64,000 nt of DNA from Proteus appendicitidis (GTDB taxonomy: Bacteria; Pseudomonadota; Gammaproteobacteria; Enterobacterales; Enterobacteriaceae), in NCBI RefSeq assembly GCF_030271835.1, contig NZ_CP127389.1, positions 1,958,001-2,022,000 of the forward strand, read 5' to 3'. The translations under genes were made by a program, and so were the position numbers. This document shows, piece after piece, positions 17,523 to 26,752 of this stretch; position 1 is the stretch's first letter; every line of letters begins with the position of its first letter. The notes beneath the pieces were generated by a model. The model ran no database searches. It had not been told where the DNA came from and saw only the letters and a program-made list of their open reading frames with translations.

Positions 17523-18905
17523 TTATAAATCAATTTGATATTCAATAATTTCTCTGATTTTTATTAATGCATCACGCAATAAATTAATATCAATTGAAGC
17601 TAGTGCAATACGAATTGCATGAGGAATATTGGGCGTTGTGGCATAAGGTTCCGCTGTTGCAACAGATATTTGTAACTGATGTAATGAAGCAACAATTTTA
17701 TCGGCTCTAACTTCTTCAGGTAAAGGTATCCATAAAAAATAAGAAGTTGGATGATGAATATAAGAAAGCCCTTCAAATATCTCACTCACTATTTTTTGTC
17801 GCTGCTGTGCATCTTTGCGTAATAAACGTTCTAATTTATCAACAACCCCGTCTTTCACCCATTGGCAGACAATGGAAGTCATTAGTGCCGGTGTATTCCA
17901 TGTGGTTACTCTCATTGAACGCTCTAACGATGAAATAGAGTTTGTTGGAGCAACAATAAACCCCACTCTTAATCCAGAAGCGATATTTTTAGAAAATCCC
18001 GAAATATAAAATGTAATATCTGGCGCTAAGGTAACAATTGAAGGTGGTGCTTTGTTAACTAGAAAAGCATAAGTCGCGTCTTCAATGATCATAAAATGAT
18101 ATTGTCTTGCCAAAGTAATTAATTGTTGTCGCTGTTTTAATGTTAATACCCAGCCCATTGGATTATGAAGTGTGGGAATACAATACAGTGCGCGTATTGC
18201 CCTTTTTTTGCATAGCTCTTCCAGTTTATCTAAATCTGTTCCTGTAGGTGTTATGGGAATGGGTAATATTTCCAAATGATGAGCGAGTGCCGCTAATTTA
18301 AATCCGGGATAACTTAATGCATCTACCGCTACAACATCTCCCGGTTTTAAAGCGCTTAATAATGTAATCGCGATACCTTGTTGTGCGCCGTTAGTAATAA
18401 TAATATTTTCAGGTTCAACGGTGATTTCTTTACTTTTAAGATATTGAGAAATCACTATTTTATCGTGTAGTTTGCCGCTATGTGGCTGATAGCGAAGTAA
18501 TGATTCAATTTCGCCTGATGTCGATAATCTTTTTAGCTCGGTACGTAATAATTCAGCTTGAATAGGCAATGAGGGATAATTGAAATTAAGATCCAACATA
18601 TCAGCTGCCGTAGGATTTTCTATTCCATGATTTAGCGGAAGTGACAATTCACGAACAAAAGTTCCTCTCCCTGTTTCACCAATGATCAAGCCCATACTTT
18701 CTAATTCAGCATAGACACGGCTTGCTGTTGCAAGAGACATTTTATGCTCTGCGGCTAAATGTCGATGTGTGGGTAAACGCGTACCGGGTAATAATTTACC
18801 TATACGTATTTCACTCGCTAATTTATCAACTAAAGACTTATAACGGGGCTGAACCATAGACATTGTATCCATGACAATTATTTGATTGTCATAATTGTGT
18901 TCCAT
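17523..18905 (-). CDS. MocR-type regulator (GntR HTH fused to PLP aminotransferase domain)
   Basis: 460 residues. Residues about 20-85 are a GntR winged helix (LASEIRIGKLLPGTRLPTHR, then LATASRVYAELESMGLIIG). The rest is a fold-type I aminotransferase-like domain with ITNGAQQGIAI, IPTLHNPMGWVL and the PLP-lysine region YISGFSKNIASGLRVGF. MocR regulators use PLP or an amino acid-PLP adduct as effector. It is divergent from the EamA exporter at 19027, its likely target; the effector may be the exported amino acid or amine. An alternative start is ATG 18872; neither has a clear ribosome site. Confidence 0.9.
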   Translation of the reverse strand: MEHNYDNQIIVMDTMSMVQPRYKSLVDKLASEIRIGKLLPGTRLPTHRHLAAEHKMSLATASRVYAELESMGLIIGETGRGTFVRELSLPLNHGIENPTAADMLDLNFNYPSLPIQAELLRTELKRLSTSGEIESLLRYQPHSGKLHDKIVISQYLKSKEITVEPENIIITNGAQQGIAITLLSALKPGDVVAVDALSYPGFKLAALAHHLEILPIPITPTGTDLDKLEELCKKRAIRALYCIPTLHNPMGWVLTLKQRQQLITLARQYHFMIIEDATYAFLVNKAPPSIVTLAPDITFYISGFSKNIASGLRVGFIVAPTNSISSLERSMRVTTWNTPALMTSIVCQWVKDGVVDKLERLLRKDAQQRQKIVSEIFEGLSYIHHPTSYFLWIPLPEEVRADKIVASLHQLQISVATAEPYATTPNIPHAIRIALASIDINLLRDALIKIREIIEYQIDL

Positions 18906-19026
18906 AAGATGGAATTCAGCAAGTTACATCGTAGATACAAGTTTTATATAAATAGATTTTTATATATCTGTTGCTATTGCGAAAATTGTAATTAATTGTT
19001 TTTTATTGAAATTTATCATAATAAAA

Positions 19027-19914
19027 ATGGAAAATCGTATGCAACAAATGAAGCAAAAAGAGCGGAAAAATGGCTGGATAAATGGATTTATAGGTATGTT
19101 GATTTTTAGTGGATCTTTACCCGCAACAAAAGCGGCTGTATTAGGTTTTGATCCCTTATTTTTAACCGCGGCAAGAGCAACAATTGCAGGGCTATTATCT
19201 TTAGCAATGTTGCTGTTATATAAAGAAAAACTACCTACCTTTAAACAGTGGATTTCATTAACGGTTGTCTCATTAGGTGTTGTTGTCGGTTTTCCATTAT
19301 TAACGGCGATTGCGCTACAAGAAATAACCTCAGCACACTCCCTTGTTTTTTTAGCTTTATTACCGTTATCTACGGCAATTTTTGCGGTAATACGGGGTGG
19401 CGAAAAGCCTCGCCCTATTTTTTGGTTTTTCTCTATTATTGGTAGTTTATTGGTGATGGGCTATGCTATTTCTCAAGGCGGAGCATCTTCAATCAGCGCA
19501 GATTTATTAATGATAGCGTCAGTCATCGTTTGTGGTTTAGGTTATGCCGAAGGAGCGACTTTAACGAGAGCATTAGGCGGATGGCAGGTTATTTGTTGGG
19601 CATTGATTGTATCTTTACCTCCAATGCTAATTCTTAGCTTTATTCTTATGCCTGAACATCTCGCTACAATTAGTATTTCGGCATGGGTAGGCTTAGGCTA
19701 TGTCTCACTTTTTAGTATGTTGATTGGTTTTATATTTTGGTACAAAGGATTATCGCAAGGTGGGATCGCGGCAGTAGGACAACTTCAATTATTGCAACCA
19801 TTCTTTGGGTTAGGCTTTGCTGCTGTATTGCTTCATGAATCTGTCAATTTATTGATGTTATTAGTCACCATTGGTGTTATTTTTTGTGTTGCTGGCTCCA
19901 GAAAATATGCTTAA
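19027..19914 (+). CDS. EamA/DMT family exporter
   Basis: 295 residues from the ATG at 19027 (ATGs at 19039 and 19048 are also possible; the longer frame starts at a TTG). Ten predicted helices in two EamA repeats: GMLIFSGSLPATKAAVLGFDP opens the first, and SVIVCGLGYAEGATLTRALG with GFIFWYKGLSQGGIAAVGQL forms the second. The family exports amino acids and metabolites from the inner membrane. Divergent from a MocR regulator, a pairing common for PLP-linked amino acid export. It ends at a strong terminator. Confidence 0.88.
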   Translation: MENRMQQMKQKERKNGWINGFIGMLIFSGSLPATKAAVLGFDPLFLTAARATIAGLLSLAMLLLYKEKLPTFKQWISLTVVSLGVVVGFPLLTAIALQEITSAHSLVFLALLPLSTAIFAVIRGGEKPRPIFWFFSIIGSLLVMGYAISQGGASSISADLLMIASVIVCGLGYAEGATLTRALGGWQVICWALIVSLPPMLILSFILMPEHLATISISAWVGLGYVSLFSMLIGFIFWYKGLSQGGIAAVGQLQLLQPFFGLGFAAVLLHESVNLLMLLVTIGVIFCVAGSRKYA

Positions 19915-19953
19915 TTAAAAGCTTGCTTTTAAAAACTATATTTTTAAAACTAT

Positions 19954-19994
19954 AAAACACGCTAAATAGGGTTATTTAGCGTGTTTTGTTTTTT
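19954..19994. terminator. Strong intrinsic terminator
   Basis: A 14-bp perfect stem AAAACACGCTAAAT/ATTTAGCGTGTTTT with a 6-base loop, followed by GTTTTTT. It ends the EamA gene; ddlA converges from the right. Confidence 0.9.
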
Positions 19995-20100
19995 GAGAAC
20001 CAAAAGTGAGTGCTTTGCGCCCTTCTTTAAACGTAATAACGTTAAAGACAGATGATCAAGGTGTGTGATTTTTATCAAGCTCTCACTTTTTATATATCAA

Positions 20101-21201
20101 TTAAATTTCACACTTGGTTTTTAAAATAGCCGTTTTTCTATGATGATCTAGTGCTAACTCAATTAATTTAGTAATTAATGATTGATAGCCTAAACCTGCA
20201 CTCTGCCATAATTTTGGATACATACTAATATTGGTAAAACCAGGTAGTGTATTTATTTCGTTAATCACAACACGATTATCTTGCGTTAAGAACACATCTA
20301 CACGAGCCATACCTAAGCAATTAAGCACACGGTATGCTTTTAATGCAACTTGGCGAATATGCAAACTTGTATTTTCATCCATTACCGCTGGGACAATAAC
20401 TTTAGCACCGTCTTCATCAATATATTTTGTGTTATAGGCATAGAAAGCATCGTTTAATACGATTTCACCACAAGGACTAACTTCAGGATCTTCATTACCT
20501 AAAACAGCACACTCTATTTCACGGCCTACAATAGCACTTTCAACAATCACTTTAAGATCGTATTCAAAAGCCATTTCTAATGCTGCACTGAATTCTTCTT
20601 CATTATTAACTTTGCTAATTCCTACAGAAGAACCTAGGTTTGCTGGCTTTATAAATAAAGGAAGCCCTAATTGGCGAACCATTTCGTTGTAAGGAATGTC
20701 ATTAATTTGATGCGCCATAATAGTAATAAATGGGGCAACCGCTAAACCTGCACCATCAAGTAGGCGTTTAGTAATATCTTTGTCCATGCAAGCTGCTGAA
20801 CTCATGATATTTGGTCCTACATAAGGCATATCAATCATGTGTAATAAGCCTTGAAGTGTTCCATCTTCACCGTACGCACCATGGACAATTGGGAATACAA
20901 CGTCAATTTGAGGTAATGCCTGACCATCTTCAAGTGAAATAAATTGGTTTTTTACACTACCAGGAATAATAGCAACCGCTCTTAAAGGTTTGCTTAATGA
21001 AATAGTTTTAGGATTATCGCTATTTAGTAAGTAGTCAGTTTCTGAATATTCATGCCACTGACCTTGTTCATTAATACCGATTAAGCAAAGGTCGAATTTC
21101 GTTCGATCTAATTCATTAATAATATTTTTTGCTGACTGTAATGAAACTTGATGTTCTGTGGATTTACCACCAAAAATAATAGCGACTCTTAATTTACTCA
21201 T
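20101..21201 (-). CDS. ddlA: D-alanine--D-alanine ligase A
   Basis: 366 residues, the DdlA length (DdlB is near 306). It makes D-Ala-D-Ala for peptidoglycan with ATP, in the cytoplasm. Motifs: VAIIFGGKSTEHQVSLQSAKN at the N-terminus, FPIVHGAYGEDGTLQGLL, SAACMDKDITKRLL, LFIKPANLGSSVGISKV (ATP loop), and INEINTLPGFTNISMYPKLW, where N and E bind magnesium. It closely follows E. coli DdlA. Monocistronic and divergent from the ABC-F leader region. Confidence 0.95.
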   Translation of the reverse strand: MSKLRVAIIFGGKSTEHQVSLQSAKNIINELDRTKFDLCLIGINEQGQWHEYSETDYLLNSDNPKTISLSKPLRAVAIIPGSVKNQFISLEDGQALPQIDVVFPIVHGAYGEDGTLQGLLHMIDMPYVGPNIMSSAACMDKDITKRLLDGAGLAVAPFITIMAHQINDIPYNEMVRQLGLPLFIKPANLGSSVGISKVNNEEEFSAALEMAFEYDLKVIVESAIVGREIECAVLGNEDPEVSPCGEIVLNDAFYAYNTKYIDEDGAKVIVPAVMDENTSLHIRQVALKAYRVLNCLGMARVDVFLTQDNRVVINEINTLPGFTNISMYPKLWQSAGLGYQSLITKLIELALDHHRKTAILKTKCEI

Positions 21202-21484
21202 TTTCTAACCTTTTATAGGACAGCTATAGCGAATAGGTAGCAATATATCATGATAAAAACCCCCAATGTAGGTAGATAGTTCTTATCTGCGAAAAATTAC
21301 GATAAAATGATGAAATTCTATGATTTTGCGTGTTAAAACATCACTATTTTAAGTTATAGAGTTTCCATAACGATAACACACAAAATGACACCTTTTATCT
21401 CTTCTATAAGATTGTATGTAATAACGCTATCTTGATAGAATCACGCTACCGATTAACGTTTAAACTTAGAGAAGGAGGCTAATT
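21202..21484 (+). promoter_or_regulatory. ddlA / ABC-F divergent promoter region
   Basis: About 280 AT-rich bases with no gene. It must hold the ddlA promoter (left) and the promoter of the leader peptide and ABC-F gene (right). The right end carries a strong GAGAAGGAGG ribosome site for the leader ATG at 21485. Confidence 0.5.
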
Positions 21485-21568
21485 ATGTTTTTGTGTGATC
21501 TTATTGAATACTCACACTTCTTTGGTAATCGCCACAGCTCAGGCTTTCACAGTAATTTACTGCGTTAA
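21485..21568 (+). CDS. Probable regulatory leader peptide upstream of the ABC-F gene
   Basis: A 27-codon frame starting MFLCDLIEYS and ending in NLLR, directly behind a near-perfect AAGGAGG ribosome site at 6-7 base spacing, much stronger than that of the gene downstream. Its 3' part overlaps one arm (GCTCAGGC, 21537-21544) of an inverted repeat whose other arm (GCCTGAGC, 21572-21579) lies after the stop, and a second hairpin (21634-21649) stands just before the ABC-F start. This arrangement fits ribosome-stalling attenuation, as described for antibiotic-resistance ABC-F genes. Too short for homology; the role is inferred. Confidence 0.5.
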   Translation: MFLCDLIEYSHFFGNRHSSGFHSNLLR

Positions 21569-21633
21569 CCTGCCTGAGCGACGTTAACTATTACCTCTCC
21601 TCAGCTTACAGGGTTATCGCTTGATATTGCCCA

Positions 21634-21649
21634 AGGCGTTGTTACGCCT
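21634..21649 (+). promoter_or_regulatory. Hairpin before the ABC-F start
   Basis: AGGCGT-TGTT-ACGCCT, 16 bases before the ATG at 21665. The ABC-F start has only a weak ribosome site and overlaps the stop of a tiny in-frame MSKL reading frame (21654-21668), which suggests translational control at this point. Confidence 0.4.
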
Positions 21650-21664
21650 AAAAATGAGTAAGCT

Positions 21665-23413
21665 ATGAGCACATTATTATCTACACAAAATCTGTCTTTC
21701 CATAATAATCACGGTTTATTATTAAACGATATTTCTTTAGCACTGATTAAAGGTGAGAAGATTGGTTTAATTGGTTATAACGGTTGTGGGAAAAGTACTT
21801 TATTAAAATTACTTTCACATCAATTATCACCAAGTTCGGGTGTTATTTCCGTCGCTAATCAAACGGTTATGGCATATATAGAACAACACTTACCCACTGA
21901 ATTACAGTCAATGACTTTAATGGATGCTGTACTTCATAAATTACCTAAAGAATACAGATTATCTGAAGGCTGGCGAGCTGAGTTATTGCTAAGTGAAATG
22001 GGATTTAAACTTCACGAAAAAGATCTGCTTGTTTCGCAATTAAGTGGTGGCCAACACACTCGTTTATTATTAGCGAGAGCGTTAATTACGGAGCCTGATT
22101 TATTATTACTTGATGAGCCAAGCAACCACCTCGATTTACCCACCATTTTATGGTTGGAAACATTTTTAAAACAGTGGCGTGGTAGCTTCATTCTGGTTTC
22201 ACATGATAATACGTTATTAGACAACGTAACGAATTGTACATGGATTATTCGTGATAAATCGCTATCTATCTTTCGATTACCCTGTTCTCAAGCTCGAGTT
22301 GCACAAGAAGAGCAAGATATCAGTGCGCAACATCGCTATGATGCACAACAAAAAGAGATAGATAGAATAGCCCAAAGTGCGAAGCAACTCGCAATATGGG
22401 GGCACGTTTATGATAACGAGAGTTTATCTCGTAAAGCCAAACAGATGGAAAAACATATTGTTCGTTTAAAAGATGAGCAAACCGACGTGACGTCTGGAAA
22501 TCAGTGGGTATTACAGTTTTCTGGTACGACATTACGTGCGGATAGGCTTTGCGAATTAAATCAACTTGCTGTTATTCCTGCTGAAAATACACCCGTTTTA
22601 TATACTGTTGAAAATCAGCGTATAAAAAGTGGTGATCGAGTAGCAATAATTGGAGCTAATGGAACAGGTAAATCATCATTATTAAAGATGATTTGGTCAC
22701 TGAGTTTAGTTGATATAAGTGAACAAAATGCAATAAAGCTGCATCCCCGCGTTGAATTGGGTTATTACGATCAAAAAATTGCTCAATTAGTTGATAATGA
22801 TACCCTTTCTGATGCATTAAAACCTTTTGCACCATTAACGGATGAACAGAGAAAAATGGCACTTATTAATGCTGGCTTTGTTTATACGCGCCACGGGCAG
22901 AAAGTGAGTACATTAAGTGGTGGTGAACGCGCGCGTTTATTGTTTGTTGGTCTGAGTTTAGCAAACTACTCTTTATTAATGTTGGACGAGCCTACAAATC
23001 ATATCGATATGGAAGGCAAAAAGGCATTAGCTGAACAAATTAACCAATTTCCTGGTGGTGTTTTATTAGTTAGCCATGATAGAGAATTAATTGAAAATAG
23101 TTGTAATCGTTTTTGGTATATTCATAATGGCATTTTAACGGAACATCATGATATTGAAGTGATTTATCAGCTTATCTCTGAAGAGGAAATATCAGAAGCT
23201 CCGCGAGTGGATAAACTCAATAATTTGCAAAATATCTCATCGGCTCCATTAGTTTCACATCACGATGATGATGAAAAACTCTTTAAGTTAATTGAGTTAG
23301 AAGAGAAATTAGAAGCTGATTTAGCACGTAAAACTAACCATCAAAAACCTGCTTTACAAGCGCAATGGAAGTTAGAGATTAACCAGCTAAAGCAAGCACT
23401 TAAATTGATATAA
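21665..23413 (+). CDS. ABC-F family ATPase (ribosome-associated type)
   Basis: 582 residues, two ABC domains and no membrane segment. Domain 1: Walker A GYNGCGKST (about 38-46), signature LSGGQHTRLLLARAL, Walker B LLLLDEPSNHLD. Linker: an arginine/lysine-rich helical segment with SLSRKAKQMEKHIVRLKDEQ. Domain 2: Walker A GANGTGKSS, signature LSGGERARLL, LLMLDEPTNHIDM. ABC-F proteins act on the ribosome exit or peptidyl-transferase site, either as housekeeping factors or antibiotic protection proteins. It differs in length and opening from Uup, YheS, YbiT and EttA. The leader peptide upstream points to drug- or stress-responsive expression. Terminator follows. Confidence 0.88.
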   Translation: MSTLLSTQNLSFHNNHGLLLNDISLALIKGEKIGLIGYNGCGKSTLLKLLSHQLSPSSGVISVANQTVMAYIEQHLPTELQSMTLMDAVLHKLPKEYRLSEGWRAELLLSEMGFKLHEKDLLVSQLSGGQHTRLLLARALITEPDLLLLDEPSNHLDLPTILWLETFLKQWRGSFILVSHDNTLLDNVTNCTWIIRDKSLSIFRLPCSQARVAQEEQDISAQHRYDAQQKEIDRIAQSAKQLAIWGHVYDNESLSRKAKQMEKHIVRLKDEQTDVTSGNQWVLQFSGTTLRADRLCELNQLAVIPAENTPVLYTVENQRIKSGDRVAIIGANGTGKSSLLKMIWSLSLVDISEQNAIKLHPRVELGYYDQKIAQLVDNDTLSDALKPFAPLTDEQRKMALINAGFVYTRHGQKVSTLSGGERARLLFVGLSLANYSLLMLDEPTNHIDMEGKKALAEQINQFPGGVLLVSHDRELIENSCNRFWYIHNGILTEHHDIEVIYQLISEEEISEAPRVDKLNNLQNISSAPLVSHHDDDEKLFKLIELEEKLEADLARKTNHQKPALQAQWKLEINQLKQALKLI

Positions 23414-23437
23414 GATAGGTAAGATTTTGTTTAAATT

Positions 23438-23464
23438 AAAAGGATCACAATGTGATCCTTTTTT
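23438..23464. terminator. Intrinsic terminator
   Basis: AAAAGGATCACA pairs with TGTGATCCTTTT, followed by further Ts. It lies between the convergent ABC-F and yqfB genes. Confidence 0.85.
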
Positions 23465-23472
23465 ATTTATTC

Positions 23473-23793
23473 TTATTTTAATAATTGATATTCAATAAGA
23501 TATAAAGATTTCGTTGTCGGATAAATATCGTTGATAAGCGCTTTTAACACTGGAAGTGTCATACCTTCCTGTTGTGCGTGATATTCATTGATATCATCAT
23601 AACGTAAAGGCGATACCGCGATGATTTTCAATTTTCCATAATGAGTACGATGTTCATTAGCAAATAATTCAACAATGCTTCCCGGTTTGTAATTACTTTC
23701 ACTTTCATCTCGGATCGTAATCACTTTTTTTTCTTCAAGAATGGAAGGGATTAAACGCTCAAAAAAAGTAATTTCTGTTGGTATTGCTGACAT
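23473..23793 (-). CDS. yqfB: ASCH-domain N4-acetylcytidine amidohydrolase
   Basis: 106 residues (E. coli YqfB has 103). ITFFERLIPSILEEKKVITIRDESESNYKPGSIVEL carries the ASCH signature with the K and E residues; EYHAQQEGMTLPVLKALINDIYP matches the C-terminal half. YqfB hydrolyses N4-acetylcytidine to cytidine, a salvage reaction for modified nucleosides. A cytoplasmic stand-alone gene, 61 bases after the Ada gene on the same strand. Confidence 0.88.
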   Translation of the reverse strand: MSAIPTEITFFERLIPSILEEKKVITIRDESESNYKPGSIVELFANEHRTHYGKLKIIAVSPLRYDDINEYHAQQEGMTLPVLKALINDIYPTTKSLYLIEYQLLK

Positions 23794-23854
23794 AATATTG
23801 ACTCATAAATTTATTGATAAATTGCTGATTATCTTATCATGCAACAACTACTTT

Positions 23855-24703
23855 TTATTCTTTTTTGCCCACAGCGGTATTATTTAAAGTTTCTCTCTGA
23901 AGCAACTTAGCTTTACGCTCAATCCCCCAACGATAACCGGATAATTCACCATTTTGTCGAATAACTCGATGGCATGGAATGGCAACTGCTAGCTTATTGG
24001 CGGCACAGGCATTTGCAACTGCGCGATATGCCTTAGGCGCTCCAATTTTGTCGGCAATTTCTTGGTAAGTCATCGTGCTACCAAAAGGAATATCTAATAA
24101 TGCCTGCCAAACTTTTTGCTGAAACACAGTACCTTGGATATCAAGAGGTAAAGATAAGGGTTGTTTGGGTAATTCAATAAAACCGATGACTTGTGCAATG
24201 ATTTGCTCAAATTCTTCATTGGCACCGATTAATTCGGCCAAAGGGAATTGTTTTTGCAAATCCTCTAATAACAGCTCTGCATCATCTCCTAACATAATGG
24301 CACAAATCCCCTTTTCACTTTGCGCCACAAGGATACTTCCCAAAGAGCACTGAGCGATAGCAAAAAAGATAGCAATATTCTTACCACCTGTACGCCAATT
24401 TGTTGGCGTCATTCCTAATATAGCCGTTGCATTTTCATAGAAACGGCTATTAGCATTGAAGCCTGATTGATAAATCGCATCTGTAATACTGCCATCTTGA
24501 GCTAATGCTTTTTTTATTAATTTTTGACGATAAGCATTGGCATAATCTTTTGGCGTGATCCCCATCGTTGATTTAAAGAGACGATGGAAATGATATGGGC
24601 TTGCCATAACATGCTCTGCAATACAGGCAAGAGATACGTCACCGTTATTTTTTTCAATAAAACGACAGGCTCGCTCAATAAGTTGATTATGTTTATTTTC
24701 CAT
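23855..24703 (-). CDS. ada: Ada-like protein: AraC HTH plus O6-methylguanine-DNA methyltransferase, N-terminal sensor missing
   Basis: 282 residues against about 354 for E. coli Ada. Residues 1-105 are the AraC HTH (LACIAEHVMASPYHFHRLFK, then FNANSRFYENATAILGMTP). Residues about 115-275 are the methyltransferase domain, with C244 in PCHRV as the methyl-acceptor and SGYRWG following. The zinc domain (four cysteines) that takes methyl from phosphotriesters and switches Ada on is absent, and no remnant lies upstream. The protein can repair O6-methylguanine; damage-induced activation is doubtful. It follows a frameshifted AlkA-like gene, 77 bases away on the same strand. Confidence 0.85.
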   Translation of the reverse strand: MENKHNQLIERACRFIEKNNGDVSLACIAEHVMASPYHFHRLFKSTMGITPKDYANAYRQKLIKKALAQDGSITDAIYQSGFNANSRFYENATAILGMTPTNWRTGGKNIAIFFAIAQCSLGSILVAQSEKGICAIMLGDDAELLLEDLQKQFPLAELIGANEEFEQIIAQVIGFIELPKQPLSLPLDIQGTVFQQKVWQALLDIPFGSTMTYQEIADKIGAPKAYRAVANACAANKLAVAIPCHRVIRQNGELSGYRWGIERKAKLLQRETLNNTAVGKKE

Positions 24704-24780
24704 TATGGTAGTCCTTTAAATACGGAATTATGGCTATTATTGACAAACATAATAAATAAAGAACTCCGTTTATTGCTCAA

Positions 24781-25367
24781 TCACTCTGGTTCTTTAGATA
24801 ATGCCCATAGATACAGTGATGCCGTGGAACCATAGGGTGAATAACGTTTTCGGTAACGTTCGAAGCGTGCTTTATCTAGCGTTTTATGGCGATAAAGACG
24901 CATAATTCCGCGTTGAATAGCTAAGTCTCCCCAACTTAAAATATCTGGCCGATTAAGCGAAGAAATTAATAGCATTTCTGCAGTCCAAACCCCGATACCT
25001 TTTAGTTGAATTAACGTATCGATAACCTCTTTATCTGTCATCTCAGGAATTTTATTTAGATCTAATCTTTCTGAAATAACGGCATCAGCAATACCGATAA
25101 TATAACTAGCTTTGCGCATAGTCATTCCACACTGTTGTATCTCTTGTTCTGATAATTTGGCGATATGTTCTGGTGTGTAAATACCGTCACATAAATTGAG
25201 TAATCGCTGGTTAACGGTTGTTGTTCAATAATGTTTTTAACTAATGCTGTAAATAGATCCGGTGTTAAGGGGCGCTTAATTTCTCCTATTCTTTCAATGA
25301 GTTTAGCTAAGCGCTTATCGCGTTTTTTTAATGTATTTATCTCTGTTTCGCCATACTTAAAGTGCAT
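24781..25367 (-). pseudogene. Frameshifted HhH-GPD DNA glycosylase (AlkA-like)
   Basis: Two overlapping frames make one protein. From 25367 the first gives MHFKYGETEINTLKKRDKRL and LFTALVKNIIEQQ; near 25208-25220 the frame changes and the second gives QRLLNLCDGIYTPEHIAKL on to LIQLKGIGVWTAEMLLI, the helix-hairpin-helix, and SWGDLAIQRG with the catalytic aspartate. A net loss of one base (or 3n+1 bases) after IIEQQ explains it. The two parts together are the usual 195-200 residues of a 3-methyladenine glycosylase. With the adjacent Ada it forms an alkylation-repair unit. A sequencing error is not excluded. Confidence 0.8.
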
Positions 25368-25652
25368 AAGTTAACTTAATTTAAATAGAATATTTGTGTC
25401 AGTATAACGTGAAAATAAGTGTACTACGCACTCCATTTCTTGCTTTTTTGAGTTTTACACCGTCTATCATAGGCAAACAAAGATAATATTTAGCAGAAGT
25501 TATTCAATAAAAATATCATTACATTTGAAAACTATAATTTTATATTAAAAGTGATAAAAATATAAAATTTAAATTACCGCCTATACTTTATTAGATTTTT
25601 TAAATTTTTACTTAGGTCAATTCTTGGTTATTCTGTAATTTCAGGATTTAAT

Positions 25653-26675
25653 ATGAAAAATTATACACTCAATTTACAAAACAAAGCTGATGCGCTGGCA
25701 ATAATGAAGAAAGCCATAAGCTTTACTATTCCTGCCGCATTAAGAGTTGCTGCTAAATTAAATATCGCAGATTTATTAAAAGAAGGTTCTAAGAATATTA
25801 ATGAACTGGCCGAAAAAACAAACTCAATACCTGTTGTTCTAAATAGAATATTAAGAATGTTAGCTTCTGAAGGCATATTCTCTGAATCAGAAGGATCTCG
25901 CTATTCTCTTGCTCCTGCTGGGTACTTTTTATTAAGTGATCATCAATATAGCTTGCGTGATGCCGTATTAATGTTAACAAATGAAACGTTATGGCGCCCA
26001 GTAGGTAATGTTGTTGAATCAGTTCAGGGTAACCCCGCTTTTGAAAACTTATATGGCATGTCTTTTTATCAATATTGGCAAGATAATGTAAGAGATGATC
26101 ATGATTTTCAAGCAGGTATGAACTCGCTTTCAAAAATAGAAAATTATTTTATAATTAAGCATTATAAATTCCCAGATAATAAAATAGTGACAGATATTGC
26201 TGGAGGATTAGGTGGATTATTATTAGAAGTCTTAAAAGAAAATCCTACTTTAAAAGGACAGTTGTTTGATCACCAGCATGTATTAGAAAGAACGAAGCTA
26301 GTTGAATTAGGTGATGATAGTCGTTGGAAATTAATTCCTGGTGATTTATTTGAAGATTATCCAGAATCAGATATTTATTTAATTAAATATATAATTCATA
26401 ATTGGAATAATGACAACGTTATCAAAATTTTTAAAAATTTACGTAAAGTAATGAAGGAAGGTTCAAAAGTACTTATTATTGAACCTGTTATTTTTAAAAA
26501 GAATATACCTGATATCGCTAAATGTATGGATTTGATTTGTATGAGTGCATTTCATGAATCGGGTGAACGTACTGAAGAAGAGTTCATTGAATTATTAGAT
26601 AACGCAGATTTAAAAATCAATAAATTTATTAAAACAGAGACATATAATTCAATATTAGAAGTAGTTATTAAATAA
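25653..26675 (+). CDS. SAM-dependent O-methyltransferase, plant/actinobacterial type (Methyltransf_2)
   Basis: 340 residues. Residues about 10-100 are the winged-helix dimerisation domain (LNIADLLKEGSKNINELAEK); the SAM site is DIAGGLGG (181-188), and H249 in KYIIHNWNND matches the catalytic His of the V-L-H-D/N-W motif. Such enzymes methylate hydroxyls on small aromatic or polyketide-like molecules. Acceptor unknown; no biosynthetic genes lie nearby. The SD is AGGA ahead of the ATG. The gene stands alone in AT-rich flanks, which may mean acquisition. It ends at a terminator. Confidence 0.85.
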   Translation: MKNYTLNLQNKADALAIMKKAISFTIPAALRVAAKLNIADLLKEGSKNINELAEKTNSIPVVLNRILRMLASEGIFSESEGSRYSLAPAGYFLLSDHQYSLRDAVLMLTNETLWRPVGNVVESVQGNPAFENLYGMSFYQYWQDNVRDDHDFQAGMNSLSKIENYFIIKHYKFPDNKIVTDIAGGLGGLLLEVLKENPTLKGQLFDHQHVLERTKLVELGDDSRWKLIPGDLFEDYPESDIYLIKYIIHNWNNDNVIKIFKNLRKVMKEGSKVLIIEPVIFKKNIPDIAKCMDLICMSAFHESGERTEEEFIELLDNADLKINKFIKTETYNSILEVVIK

Positions 26676-26708
26676 TAAAATTTTTCTCTAATAAATTATT
26701 GAGATCAA

Positions 26709-26736
26709 AAAAAGGTCACTTTACAGTGACCTTTTT
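26709..26736. terminator. Intrinsic terminator
   Basis: A 12-bp stem AAAAAGGTCACT/AGTGACCTTTTT with a TTAC loop. It lies between the convergent methyltransferase and leuE genes and can serve both. Confidence 0.9.
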
Positions 26737-26752
26737 AACTAAAAGTATATTT

